A stretch of 8,245 bases of DNA from Ignavibacteria bacterium (GCA_018058125.1 JAGPCH010000044.1:1-8245); one strand, 5' to 3'. Positions 1 to 7,606 are shown, counted from the first letter of the stretch. Translations and numbers: made by a program. Notes: generated by a model from the sequence alone, not told the origin.

Positions 1-10
1 ATTTAAGAAA

Positions 11-1414
11 ATGAATAATATTTTTGAGGGCATTAAGAAAGTTCACTTGATAGGTGTAGGCGGAATCGGAATGAGCGGAATTGCTGAATATCTTCTCAGA
101 AAGGATTATGAAGTGACGGGAAGTGACATGACAGCAAGTATGATCACGGGAAGGCTGGTAAATCTTGGCATACAATGTTTTGAGGGACACAGGGAAGAAA
201 ACTTACCGGATGATACAGAGCTTGTGATATACTCTGCTGCCGTCAAAGAAGATAATCCTGAGTTTAAGAAAGCATTAAGACTGAATATTAAAGTTGTAAA
301 AAGAGCTGAGGCTTTGGGAAGCATAGTTAATGATAAGTATCTGATCTCAGTAAGCGGTACACACGGAAAGACGACCACAACAGCAATGATAGCAAAAGTA
401 TTAATTGAGAACGGAATTGATCCTACGGTATTTGTTGGAGGTTTAAGTGATTTTCTTGAAGGCGGTTCTTCAAGGATAGGAAACAGTAATATAGCCGTAG
501 TCGAAGCAGATGAATATGACAGAAGTTTTTTACAGCTAAGATCGGATGTAATAGTTATTACAAACATAGAAGCAGATCATCTTGACATTTATGAAGATCT
601 TGAGGACATAAAGAACTGTTTTTTAAAATTTATTGAAATGAGCAAAGAGAATGTGAACATAATTGCCTGCGGAGATGATGCAAATGTAAGAGATACTCTT
701 AAAGACATTCAGGGAGTCAACTATTACGGATTTGGAAATGCAAATGAGTTCGTGATTCATGAGCCGGGATACAGTACCAGAACCATTGGTTATAAACTTA
801 ACAATGCTGATCTCAGAATTAAAGTACCGGGCGATCATAATGTGCTTAATTCCGCTGCCGCATTTATTGTGTCAAAAGTGTTTGGTATAAATTATGAGAA
901 ATTTAATCAGTCAATGAAAACTTTTTACGGTGTAAAGAGAAGACTGGAATTAAAATACGAAAACGGTATAAGGGTTTATGATGACTATGCGCATCATCCG
1001 TCGGAAGTCTCGGCAACTCTTGATGCGATTAAAAAACAAGGTCCGGGAAGGATCATCACTGTATTTCAGCCGCATCTGTATTCCCGTACAAGAGATTTTT
1101 ATAAGGAATTTGGAAAGTCATTTGAGTTAACGGATTATCTTTTGCTGGCAAAAATATATCCGGCAAGGGAAACTGAAATTGAAGGCATAACAAGTGATCT
1201 GATCCTTGATGAATATCTTAAGATCAAACCGGGAAAAGAAGGAGCTGAGTCAGGGTTTTATTTCGAAGATAGAAAGATGATAATGAAAAAACTCGAAGAG
1301 ACGGTAAAAGAAGGTGATGTTATTATTTTTCAGGGTGCTGGTGATGTTACCGATCTGTGTTCTGAATATGTAAAGATGATGAAAGAAAAATTTAATTTTA
1401 AAGTGCCATTATGA
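11..1414 (+). CDS. murC: UDP-N-acetylmuramate--L-alanine ligase MurC
   Basis: Cytoplasmic ATP-dependent ligase that joins L-alanine to UDP-MurNAc, the first step of the peptide stem of peptidoglycan. Seen in the 467-residue protein: an N-terminal Rossmann-like UDP-binding motif GVGGIGMSG (residues 15-23); the Mur ligase P-loop GTHGKTTTT starting at residue 116, with Lys120 for ATP phosphate; EADEYDRSF and NIEADHLD in the central domain; GDHNVLNSAAA; and DDYAHHPSE (residues 324-332) followed by FQPHLYSRT in the C-terminal domain. DYAHHP and FQPHLYSR are typical of MurC among Mur ligases. Length is normal for the family. The ATG at 11 gives the expected short leader before the Rossmann motif; only 10 bases lie upstream in the window, with no clear Shine-Dalgarno sequence. 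The stop overlaps the next start (ATGA at 1411-1414), so translation is probably coupled to ftsQ. Identification is secure. Confidence 0.97.
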   Translation: MNNIFEGIKKVHLIGVGGIGMSGIAEYLLRKDYEVTGSDMTASMITGRLVNLGIQCFEGHREENLPDDTELVIYSAAVKEDNPEFKKALRLNIKVVKRAEALGSIVNDKYLISVSGTHGKTTTTAMIAKVLIENGIDPTVFVGGLSDFLEGGSSRIGNSNIAVVEADEYDRSFLQLRSDVIVITNIEADHLDIYEDLEDIKNCFLKFIEMSKENVNIIACGDDANVRDTLKDIQGVNYYGFGNANEFVIHEPGYSTRTIGYKLNNADLRIKVPGDHNVLNSAAAFIVSKVFGINYEKFNQSMKTFYGVKRRLELKYENGIRVYDDYAHHPSEVSATLDAIKKQGPGRIITVFQPHLYSRTRDFYKEFGKSFELTDYLLLAKIYPARETEIEGITSDLILDEYLKIKPGKEGAESGFYFEDRKMIMKKLEETVKEGDVIIFQGAGDVTDLCSEYVKMMKEKFNFKVPL

Positions 1415-2181
1415 GAAGCGGTAAAGTTATTTTAGCTCTTACGATATTTTTTATTGCGCTTATCGCGATCCTTTCAGTAAAATGGAGAAGCGAAACGGAA
1501 ATAAATAAAATTACTATTACCGGAAATTATACAATAAGCAGGGAAGAAATACTGAACGCAGCGAGGATCAGCGATTCGTCAGCTATCACTGAAGAGGTCA
1601 ATATTGATCTGATCCGCAACAGGATTTCGAATCATAAAGAAATTAAAAAAGTGTTTGTAAGTCTGGAATTGCCTTCAGAATTAAAAATTGAAATTATTGA
1701 AAGAAGACCGGTCGCAGTCATAAACGGAGAAAATGAAATAATGCTTGTGGATGATGAACTCGAAATTTTTCCGTTTAAGAATGCCGTAAAAATGTATGAT
1801 CTGCCTGTAATTAGCGGAGTGAGGACAGAACTCAAACCTGATCCTGCTAACAGGTACAACAAGGAAGATCTGAGACTTGCTCTTTTCCTTATTCTTAACA
1901 CATACCGGACAAGCAAGGCTACCTATAATTTTATATCAGAGGTCAGTCTTTCGGATACTGATAAGGTTATAGTCTATATGGCTGAAGATTCGAGTCCGTT
2001 CTATTTTCCAAAGAAAACAAATGAAAGCATTTCCAACACTGAGTATCAGGAGTTATTGCTGAACAGAATAGTAGTATTTGAAAATTATCTAAAACAATCA
2101 CTTGATGACCATCTTAGGAAAGATATAAAATATGTTGATCTGAGGTATGAGAATAAAGTAATATTAAACTCAAATAATTAA
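1411..2181 (+). CDS. ftsQ: Cell division protein FtsQ/DivIB
   Basis: Bitopic inner-membrane divisome protein that, in known systems, bridges early cytoplasmic division proteins and the periplasmic FtsB/FtsL and septal synthase complex. The 256-residue product has a very short cytoplasmic start (MRSGK), one hydrophobic membrane segment at about residues 6-23, then a POTRA-like region from about residue 31 to 100 (INKITITGNYTISREEIL opening, then a short stretch around KKVFVSLELPSELKIEIIERRPVA, quoted here only as KKVFVSLELPS and IEIIERRPVAVI). The remainder fits the FtsQ beta domain, which diverges widely between phyla. The assignment rests on the TM plus POTRA architecture together with position between murC and ftsA. 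The start ATG lies inside the end of murC, and the stop is 2 bases before ftsA. No Shine-Dalgarno sequence is evident, consistent with coupling to murC. The cytoplasmic tail is shorter than in E. coli FtsQ. Confidence 0.9.
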   Translation: MRSGKVILALTIFFIALIAILSVKWRSETEINKITITGNYTISREEILNAARISDSSAITEEVNIDLIRNRISNHKEIKKVFVSLELPSELKIEIIERRPVAVINGENEIMLVDDELEIFPFKNAVKMYDLPVISGVRTELKPDPANRYNKEDLRLALFLILNTYRTSKATYNFISEVSLSDTDKVIVYMAEDSSPFYFPKKTNESISNTEYQELLLNRIVVFENYLKQSLDDHLRKDIKYVDLRYENKVILNSNN

Positions 2182-2183
2182 AA

Positions 2184-3473
2184 ATGGCCAAGAAGAAGAG
2201 AAAAATTAATTCTGAATTCAATGATGATGAGATCATAGTCGGACTGGATGTTGGTACGACAAAGATCTGTGTAATAGTAGCAAGAATAAAAGATGAGAAT
2301 AATATTGACATACTTGGAATCGGCAAAGCGCCTTCTTTTGGACTGCACAGAGGAATTGTAGTAAATCCGAATAAGACTTCGGACAGCATAAGGCGTGCAA
2401 TAGAAGAAGCGGAATTGAATTCAGGAGTAAACATTAATTCAGTATCCGTTGGTATTGCAGGTCATTATATAAGGTGTATTCAGTCCGGAAGTATAATAGG
2501 TATTAACAATGCCGACAGGATCATTCAGGAAGAAGACATTGCAAGACTGATAGAGCAGGCTAAGATAATGAAGATGCCGAGTGATACTACGATCATTGAC
2601 GTAATTCCGCAGGAATATATCATTGACGGCAAGGACGGGATCTATGATACTCCTGTCGGGATGTTTGGAATTAAGCTAGAAGCAAAAGTAAATATTATAA
2701 CCGGACTGGTATCTTCAATTGACGATCTGTCGAAATGTGTGACAAGCTGCGGAATAGATATAGATGATATAGTACTCGAACCAATAGCATCATCTTATTC
2801 AGTCCTTGACGAGACTGAGAAAAAAGTCGGAGTAGCAATGATAGATATTGGAGGCGGGACTTCTGACATAGCAGTCTTTAAAAAAGGAGTATTGAAATAT
2901 ACCGCAGGAATAGGGATCGCCGGTAATCTTGTGACAAATGATATAATAGAAGCTCTTGGCATTTCTGAAACAGAAGCCGAAAGAATAAAACGTGAATACG
3001 GTTATGCCATGGTATCGGAGATACTTAATGATGATGAGATAGTAGTGGAAGCTATAAAAGGAAAAGTGCCTAAGAGAACTAGTAAGAGTATTCTTGCCCG
3101 TATAATACAGGCGCGTATGCAGGATATTTTTGAACTGTCTGCAATTGAAATTCAAAATTCCCAGATCTCAAAAGAGCTTCATGCCGGAGTGATAATCACA
3201 GGCGGCGGATCTTTGATAAAGGGTACAAAAGAGTTAGCAGAGAATATTCTCGGTATGGAAGTGAATCTCGGTATTCCCACAGGGTTAAAGGGCGGTCTTA
3301 TAAAAGAAGTTGAAAGTCCTATATTTGCAACCGGAGTTGGCCTTGTATTGCACAGATTAAAAAGCATGAATGACATTACAAAATTATCTGAATTTAAAAA
3401 AGAAAATAAAAGAAAATCATTAACTGTATCGGGAATATTTAAAAAGATACAGCAATGGTTTGATGAACTTTAA
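2184..3473 (+). CDS. ftsA: Cell division protein FtsA (actin-like FtsZ membrane tether)
   Basis: Actin-fold ATPase that binds the C-terminal tail of FtsZ and anchors it to the inner membrane. Seen in the 429-residue protein: phosphate-1 motif GLDVGTTK (residues 20-27); the FtsA-specific 1C/SHS2 region roughly 90-170, including SVGIAGHYI; phosphate-2 motif DIGGGTSD (221-228); adenosine motif ITGGGSLIKG around 338-347; and a C-terminal amphipathic segment SGIFKKIQQWFDEL (416-429) that matches the membrane-targeting helix of the family. A lysine-rich leader of about 17 residues (MAKKKRKINSEF...) precedes the actin core and looks longer and more basic than usual; whether it is real depends on the start. 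No other ATG lies between it and the core, so the ATG at 2184 is preferred. It starts 2 bases after ftsQ with an A-rich leader and no Shine-Dalgarno sequence. Confidence 0.97.
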   Translation: MAKKKRKINSEFNDDEIIVGLDVGTTKICVIVARIKDENNIDILGIGKAPSFGLHRGIVVNPNKTSDSIRRAIEEAELNSGVNINSVSVGIAGHYIRCIQSGSIIGINNADRIIQEEDIARLIEQAKIMKMPSDTTIIDVIPQEYIIDGKDGIYDTPVGMFGIKLEAKVNIITGLVSSIDDLSKCVTSCGIDIDDIVLEPIASSYSVLDETEKKVGVAMIDIGGGTSDIAVFKKGVLKYTAGIGIAGNLVTNDIIEALGISETEAERIKREYGYAMVSEILNDDEIVVEAIKGKVPKRTSKSILARIIQARMQDIFELSAIEIQNSQISKELHAGVIITGGGSLIKGTKELAENILGMEVNLGIPTGLKGGLIKEVESPIFATGVGLVLHRLKSMNDITKLSEFKKENKRKSLTVSGIFKKIQQWFDEL

Positions 3474-3516
3474 CAATAAACCCAAATATTGAAAAAATTT
3501 AAAATTAATAACATAA

Positions 3517-3533
3517 TTTCCGTAAACCGGAGA
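3517..3533 (+). promoter_or_regulatory. Small hairpin just upstream of the ftsZ ribosome binding site
   Basis: TTTCCG (3517-3522) can pair with CGGAGA (3528-3533) around a 5-base TAAAC loop, giving a 6 bp stem with one G-U pair. Its 3' arm touches the first base of the AAAGGA ribosome binding site. It lies in the 73-base ftsA-ftsZ gap, the rest of which (3474-3516) is A/T-rich with no recognisable promoter. It could modulate ftsZ translation or mark a processing site, but a stem this short can arise by chance. Confidence 0.3.
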
Positions 3534-3538
3534 AAGGA
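3533..3538 (+). promoter_or_regulatory. Ribosome binding site of ftsZ
   Basis: AAAGGA lies 8 bases before the ATG at 3547, a good Shine-Dalgarno core and spacing. It stands out because murC, ftsQ, ftsA, ribH, folC and the dehydrogenase gene show no comparable site. It supports independent, probably strong, translation of ftsZ and fixes its start. Confidence 0.7.
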
Positions 3539-3546
3539 AAAGCAAA

Positions 3547-4809
3547 ATGGCAATTAAATTATCAGACAGCATCCACAGCGGAGCAAAGATAAGAGTTGTG
3601 GGAGTAGGCGGCGGCGGCGGTAATGTTTTAAACTCCATGCTTGATAAAGGAATTGAAGGAGTTGAATTTATTGCTGTAAACACCGATACTCAGGCTCTGC
3701 AGATGAATTCTGCCGAAAAGAAGATCCAGATCGGAAGAGGTATAACTAAAGGTCTGGGTACAGGTATGAAGGATGAAGTTGGCTATAAAGCAGTCGAAGA
3801 AAGCAGAGATGAAATTGAAGAAGCGCTTGAAGGCAGTGATATGGTATTTGTCACAGCCGGAATGGGCGGAGGAACGGGAACAGGCGGAGCGCCTGCAGTA
3901 GCGAGAATTGCAAGAAGCATGGGTGCTTTGGTCATAGCTATTGTGACTAAGCCTTTTACATTTGAAGGTAAGCCTAGAATGGAACTGGCAAACAGAGGGC
4001 TGGAAAAACTTAAGAATGAAGTTGACAGTCTGATCATTATTCCGAATCAGAATATACTCAGCATAATCTCCAAAGATCTTCCAAAGAACCGCGCATTCGA
4101 ACTTGCCGACAGAGTACTCTATAATGCAGCAAGAGGCATTTCTAAGATCATTACTGATACAGGTGAGATCAATGTTGATTTTGCTGACGTCAGAACCATC
4201 ATGGAAGACATGGGAGATGCCATGATAGGTACAGGTATTGCTACAGGTGAAAACAGAGCTGAAAGAGCTGCTAATGATGCATTGGTAAATCCTGTACTTG
4301 ATGAAATAGATATAGCAGGCTCAAAATGCGTTCTGGCAAACATTTGCAGTAACGGAAATATAACCATGGGTGAGATAGAAAGAATAAACGAGATAATTCA
4401 GAATGCTGCCGGCGAAGATGCAAAATATATATTCGGTCTTGTAGATGATGTGAAAATGGCTGAAGAAATAATGGTTACTGTAATCGCTACAGGATTCAAC
4501 AAACATGCAGCTGAAATTACAACGAGTGAAGTGAATTCTCCGGATAATTCTGCACGGGAAACAAAGCAGTACAAAGAACTCTCTAACTCCGGAAGGATCA
4601 CAGTTTTACCTAATCATGATGAACTTCATACATTTGATACTCCGGGTTATAAAAGAAGAGAAGTCAAATTAAACGAGGATTTAAGTGAAAATCTTAAGAA
4701 GAAAACTATCGATGAAGATTTTGATGAAAACGATGGCTTTGAGGATCTTGAAAATTCAGAATATGATGAATATTCAAAACCTGCATTTTTAAGAAGACAG
4801 ATGGATTAG
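3547..4809 (+). CDS. ftsZ: Cell division protein FtsZ (tubulin-like GTPase)
   Basis: Cytoplasmic GTPase that polymerises at mid-cell to form the Z ring. In the 420-residue protein: [13 protein letters not shown] near the N-terminus; NTDTQAL; the tubulin/FtsZ signature GGGTGTG at residues 107-113; KPFTFEGK; and the T7 loop NVDFAD (209-214), whose acidic residues complete the GTPase site of the neighbouring subunit. The globular part ends near residue 317, followed by a long acidic, charged linker and a terminal CTP motif [10 protein letters not shown] (411-420) that should bind FtsA. The base after the signature is GGAPAVA where many FtsZs have GAAPV, a mild variation. A second motif resembling the [15 protein letters not shown], sits in the linker at 364-375. 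The gene follows ftsA by 73 bases with its own ribosome binding site, so it may be expressed above the upstream genes. Confidence 0.98.
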   Translation: MAIKLSDSIHSGAKIRVVGVGGGGGNVLNSMLDKGIEGVEFIAVNTDTQALQMNSAEKKIQIGRGITKGLGTGMKDEVGYKAVEESRDEIEEALEGSDMVFVTAGMGGGTGTGGAPAVARIARSMGALVIAIVTKPFTFEGKPRMELANRGLEKLKNEVDSLIIIPNQNILSIISKDLPKNRAFELADRVLYNAARGISKIITDTGEINVDFADVRTIMEDMGDAMIGTGIATGENRAERAANDALVNPVLDEIDIAGSKCVLANICSNGNITMGEIERINEIIQNAAGEDAKYIFGLVDDVKMAEEIMVTVIATGFNKHAAEITTSEVNSPDNSARETKQYKELSNSGRITVLPNHDELHTFDTPGYKRREVKLNEDLSENLKKKTIDEDFDENDGFEDLENSEYDEYSKPAFLRRQMD

Positions 4810-4867
4810 GCCTGTATGTTTTAAAAATAAATAATTTATAAAAATATATTTAAAACTTTAGCCTTTT
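4808..4867 (+). terminator. Possible hairpin terminator downstream of ftsZ
   Basis: Overlapping the ftsZ stop, AGGC (4808-4811) can pair with GCCT (4861-4864), and inside it GTTTTAAA (4818-4825) pairs perfectly with TTTAAAAC (4849-4856). The loop is 23 bases and there are unpaired bases on both sides between the two stems. TTTT (4864-4867) closes the structure. The layout resembles an intrinsic terminator that would end the murC-ftsZ transcript, but the stem is interrupted and mostly A-T, so it may be leaky or accidental. Confidence 0.3.
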
Positions 4868-4910
4868 AATAGGAGCAGTAAAATTCTAAATTAGAGAAAT
4901 TCAAACAGAC

Positions 4911-4915
4911 AAGGA
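4911..4915 (+). promoter_or_regulatory. Ribosome binding site of the PHP gene
   Basis: AAGGA ends 5 bases before the ATG at 4921 and supports that start. The 111-base gap 4810-4920 is otherwise A/T-rich; apart from the possible terminator I see only a chance-level 11-base palindrome (TCTAAATTAGA, 4885-4895) and no recognisable promoter. Confidence 0.55.
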
Positions 4916-4920
4916 ATTCA

Positions 4921-5751
4921 ATGAAATCAGTAAAAGCTGATCTGCATCTCCATACAAATTATTCCGATGGGAAGCTTACACCTTTTCAGCTTATTGATCT
5001 TTCAATAAAATCCGGTCTGTCTATAATCAGCATTACTGATCATGACAATGTAAATGCATTGGAGCAAGCTGTTGAATATGGTAACCAGAAGGGCATACAG
5101 GTCATTCCTGGAGTGGAGATAAGCGCTGATCTTGATGATCAGGAAGTACATATCTTAGGATACTTTATAGATTATAAGAACCAAAAAATGCTTGAATTTC
5201 TTTCAGCTTCGAGAGAACTGAGAATTAACAGGAATGAAAAGATCGTCCGGAAACTCAATGAGATGGGAAGTAACATTAACTTTAATGACATAAGAGTAAA
5301 AGCCGGAGCAAAGACTTCCATCGGCAGACCTCATATAGCAATGGAGTTAAATGAAGAAGGATTTGTAAATTCATATTATGATGCATTCATAAAATATATA
5401 GGTGACGGTAAACCTGCATTTGTAAAAAAGCCCAATCCAAAATCAGCGGAAGTAATAAAGATCATCTCTGAAATGGGAGGATTATCATTTATTGCGCATC
5501 CGGGCAAGCTTGTAAGAGATGGCTTGCTGATGCGGCTGATTCAGGAAGGACTTGACGGGATTGAGATTATTCATCCTTCCCATTCTAAAGAAGATATTGA
5601 ATATTTTTCCGCTATGGCTGCTGAACATTTTTTGCTGACGAGCGGTGGTTCTGATTATCACGGCGGGGTAAAAAATGACGGTAAAAATTTCGGAAAATTT
5701 TGCATAACACAGGAAGAAATTATAAATATGAAAAGAAGATTATTTAGTTAA
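4921..5751 (+). CDS. PHP-domain phosphoesterase (RNase AM / YciV/TrpH-like)
   Basis: Predicted metal-dependent phosphoesterase of the PHP superfamily. Characterised relatives of this compact, stand-alone type hydrolyse 3',5'-nucleoside bisphosphates such as pAp or trim 5' ends of short RNAs (E. coli YciV/RNase AM); the exact substrate here is inferred. The 276-residue protein has the full metal-binding set: HLHTNYSDG with His9, His11 and Asp16; TDHD with His41; PGVEIS with Glu66; VHILGYF with His77; GRPHIA (135-140); AHPG with His193; and GGSDYHG with Asp245 and His247. The GRPHIA insertion segment is typical of the YciV group and argues against histidinol phosphatase or a DNA polymerase PHP domain. 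The start is backed by an AAGGA site and puts the first metal motif at residue 9. Its stop is 3 bases before ribH, so the two are likely co-transcribed. Confidence 0.9.
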   Translation: MKSVKADLHLHTNYSDGKLTPFQLIDLSIKSGLSIISITDHDNVNALEQAVEYGNQKGIQVIPGVEISADLDDQEVHILGYFIDYKNQKMLEFLSASRELRINRNEKIVRKLNEMGSNINFNDIRVKAGAKTSIGRPHIAMELNEEGFVNSYYDAFIKYIGDGKPAFVKKPNPKSAEVIKIISEMGGLSFIAHPGKLVRDGLLMRLIQEGLDGIEIIHPSHSKEDIEYFSAMAAEHFLLTSGGSDYHGGVKNDGKNFGKFCITQEEIINMKRRLFS

Positions 5752-5754
5752 TTT

Positions 5755-6240
5755 ATGGCGAAAAAAATTCAAGGCGATCTCAACAATGAAATTGTGAAGA
5801 TTGCAATTATAATAAGCAGATTTAATGAGCCTATTACAGGTAATTTACTGGAAGGTGCATTGACAGCTCTTAAGAATAATAATGTTGATGAAAATGATGT
5901 CGATGTTTATTATGTCCCCGGTGCATTTGAAATTCCTTCTTTACTTAAAAAGATCTGCAGAAAGAATTCTGATAAAAAAAATTATGACGGAGTTATCACA
6001 ATTGGCTGTGTCATAAAAGGAGAGACTGCTCATTTTGAATATATTTGTGACAGCGTTTCATCTAATATAAATACCATATCATATGAGTATGAAATGCCGC
6101 TTGGATTCTGCGTACTTACATGTTACACACCTCTGCAGGCTCATGAAAGAAGTTTGATGCCTCCCGATGAAGACAATAACAAAGGTTATGAAGCTGCTCT
6201 GACAGTCCTGGAAATGATCAGTCTTATGAATAAGTTATAA
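5755..6240 (+). CDS. ribH: 6,7-dimethyl-8-ribityllumazine synthase (RibH)
   Basis: Condenses 5-amino-6-ribitylamino-uracil with 3,4-dihydroxy-2-butanone 4-phosphate, the penultimate step of riboflavin synthesis; family members form pentamers or 60-mer shells. The 161-residue protein shows SRFNEPIT (21-28), with Phe23 at the position of the aromatic residue that stacks on the pyrimidine; VPGAFEIP (54-61); GCVIKGETAHFEYICDSV (84-101), with catalytic His93; and Arg132 in the substrate phosphate site, the His-Arg spacing matching B. subtilis His88/Arg127. It closes with NKGYEAALTVLEM. The loop between Arg132 and NKG (SLMPPDEDN) is longer than the usual AGxxxGNKG form and lacks its glycines, and CYTPLQAHER replaces the common TxxTxEQAxER. 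No other rib genes are nearby. The ATG at 5755 lies 3 bases past the PHP stop with no clear Shine-Dalgarno sequence. Confidence 0.95.
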   Translation: MAKKIQGDLNNEIVKIAIIISRFNEPITGNLLEGALTALKNNNVDENDVDVYYVPGAFEIPSLLKKICRKNSDKKNYDGVITIGCVIKGETAHFEYICDSVSSNINTISYEYEMPLGFCVLTCYTPLQAHERSLMPPDEDNNKGYEAALTVLEMISLMNKL

Positions 6241-6250
6241 TTATAATTTA

Positions 6251-6258
6251 TACCTTTG
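6251..6258 (+). promoter_or_regulatory. TAnnTTTG motif at the folC start (possible -7 element)
   Basis: TACCTTTG followed by CC matches the TAnnTTTG -7 consensus known from Bacteroidota. No TTTG or TTG is seen 19-21 bases upstream, so the -33 half is missing. The last three bases of the motif are also the proposed TTG start of folC. Transcription from it would begin a few bases after that TTG, which conflicts with using the codon; so either the motif is accidental or folC initiates differently. Confidence 0.25.
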
Positions 6259-7581
6259 CCACAGAATAAATTCATAGATTACAATAAATGTATCTCATAT
6301 CTGTTTAATCTGGAGAGAGCCGGAATTAAATACGATCTCAAAAATATCACAACACTTTTAATTTTCCTGGGAAACCCCCAGAATCAATATCCGACTATTC
6401 ACATAGCCGGGACAAACGGCAAAGGTTCTGTTTCTTCCATCATAAATTCGGTATTGATCGAAAGCGGTTATAAAAGCGGACTCTATACTTCTCCTCATAT
6501 AACAGATTTCAGGGAAAGGATATCAGTAAACGGAAAGCTGATCTCCAAAGATTTTATAATCAGTACGGTCAATAAACTTTACAGATTAGTTCAGAAGACC
6601 GGTCCGAGTTTTTTTGAAGTAACTACGGCAATTGCTTTTGAATATTTCAGGTATATGAAAGTGGATGCAGCCGTCATTGAGACAGGTCTGGGCGGCAGAT
6701 TAGATTCCACTAATGTAATAAAACCGGTTTTATCTGTCATCACAGCCATTTCAATTGATCACACTGAAATGCTGGGAAAAAGCATTGAAAAGATCACGAT
6801 GGAAAAAGGCGGGATTATTAAGAAGAATACACCTGTAATTGTCGGACATGTTCCTGTTAAATCTGAAAAGATCTTAAAAGAAATAGCGGCTAAAAAAAAT
6901 TCTGAGATAACTCTTATCCGTAATGGAAAAGGATTCACGATAATTGACCGAAAGGAAAACGGGTTTTATTTTTCAGAAGAAGGATTCGGTAAAAAATATT
7001 TTTTTCCTTTACCGGGAGATTACCAGTTAAAAAATATTTCAGTTTCAAAGAAAGCTCTGGAAGAATTTGGAAAAGCTAAAAATGTTAACATTAACAGATC
7101 TGTCTTTTACAAAGGTGTTCAAAACCTTAAAATTAATTCCGGATTGACGGGACGGTTTGAAAAAATTTCGGACTCACCTAAAATCATTACTGACATTTCG
7201 CATAATTTTCAGGGTATAAAAAATATAAAGGGCAATTTAGAATATTTTAAATATAATAAATTATTTATTGTATTCAGCATGATGAAGGATAAGCATTATA
7301 AAGAGTGCATAAGTGAAATCGGAAAGTTAAAAGCTGAGATCATACTGACAGGTATTGAATACAGCAGAGCTGCTTCACCGGAAGAGCTTTTCAGTTCGGT
7401 AAGCAAACATAAAAGTAAATTCATAACTGCTGATAATGTATATGAAGCATTGAAATATGTTAAAGACAAAGCCGGAAAAAATGATCTTGTACTGATCACA
7501 GGTTCGTTTTTCTTAGTTAGTGAAGTTTTGATGACATTGAAAAATGTTTCGAAATCAGTAAATATTATAAAAAATAAATAG
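6256..7581 (+). CDS. folC: Bifunctional folylpolyglutamate synthase / dihydrofolate synthase FolC
   Basis: Cytoplasmic Mur-ligase-family enzyme that adds glutamate to folates and, in many bacteria, to dihydropteroate. Seen in the 441-residue protein: N-terminal helix region DYNKCISYLFNLERAGIKYD; P-loop GTNGKGS (52-58); TSPHI (78-82); ETGLGGRLDSTN (142-153); SIDHTEMLG with His169; EKGGIIK with Lys184, the position of the carbamylated lysine; GRFE around 299-302; DISHNFQG (313-320), a variant of the usual D-x-x-HNP-x-G with Phe for Pro; and LITGSFFLVSEV near the C-terminus. Length is normal. No in-frame ATG precedes the conserved region: the reading frame upstream is closed by TAA at 6244-6246, and TTG at 6256 is the only ordinary start codon between that stop and the FolC N-terminal helix. 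No Shine-Dalgarno sequence is visible. It follows ribH by 15 bases, in the same frame. Function is secure; the start is not. Confidence 0.93.
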   Translation: MPQNKFIDYNKCISYLFNLERAGIKYDLKNITTLLIFLGNPQNQYPTIHIAGTNGKGSVSSIINSVLIESGYKSGLYTSPHITDFRERISVNGKLISKDFIISTVNKLYRLVQKTGPSFFEVTTAIAFEYFRYMKVDAAVIETGLGGRLDSTNVIKPVLSVITAISIDHTEMLGKSIEKITMEKGGIIKKNTPVIVGHVPVKSEKILKEIAAKKNSEITLIRNGKGFTIIDRKENGFYFSEEGFGKKYFFPLPGDYQLKNISVSKKALEEFGKAKNVNINRSVFYKGVQNLKINSGLTGRFEKISDSPKIITDISHNFQGIKNIKGNLEYFKYNKLFIVFSMMKDKHYKECISEIGKLKAEIILTGIEYSRAASPEELFSSVSKHKSKFITADNVYEALKYVKDKAGKNDLVLITGSFFLVSEVLMTLKNVSKSVNIIKNK

Positions 7582-7606
7582 CATATAAATAATAAATCAT
7601 AAGCCA

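Noticed and set aside
19..26. TATTTTTG at the start of murC as a promoter.
   Set aside because: It lies inside the coding sequence, after the start codon; it is useful mainly as a reminder that TAnnTTTG occurs by chance in this A/T-rich DNA.
2799..3155. Long open frames on the minus strand opposite the division genes (for example 2799-3155, and 106-567 opposite murC).
   Set aside because: They lie opposite strongly conserved coding sequence, their translations show no domain I recognise, and no start context supports them.
3599..3621. G-rich stretch near the ftsZ start that looks like a simple repeat (GGCGGCGGCGG).
   Set aside because: It encodes the conserved glycine-rich nucleotide-binding motif GVGGGGGN of FtsZ, so protein constraint explains it.
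3866..3898. GGAPAVA in the FtsZ signature where GAAPV is common, as a sign of altered GTPase.
   Set aside because: The GGGTGTG core and T7 loop are intact and the change is a small-for-small substitution; not enough to suggest altered function.
4885..4895. Perfect 11-base palindrome TCTAAATTAGA in the ftsZ-PHP gap, a possible operator.
   Set aside because: Short, A/T-dominated and not repeated elsewhere in the gap; expected by chance in such DNA, and no regulator gene is nearby.
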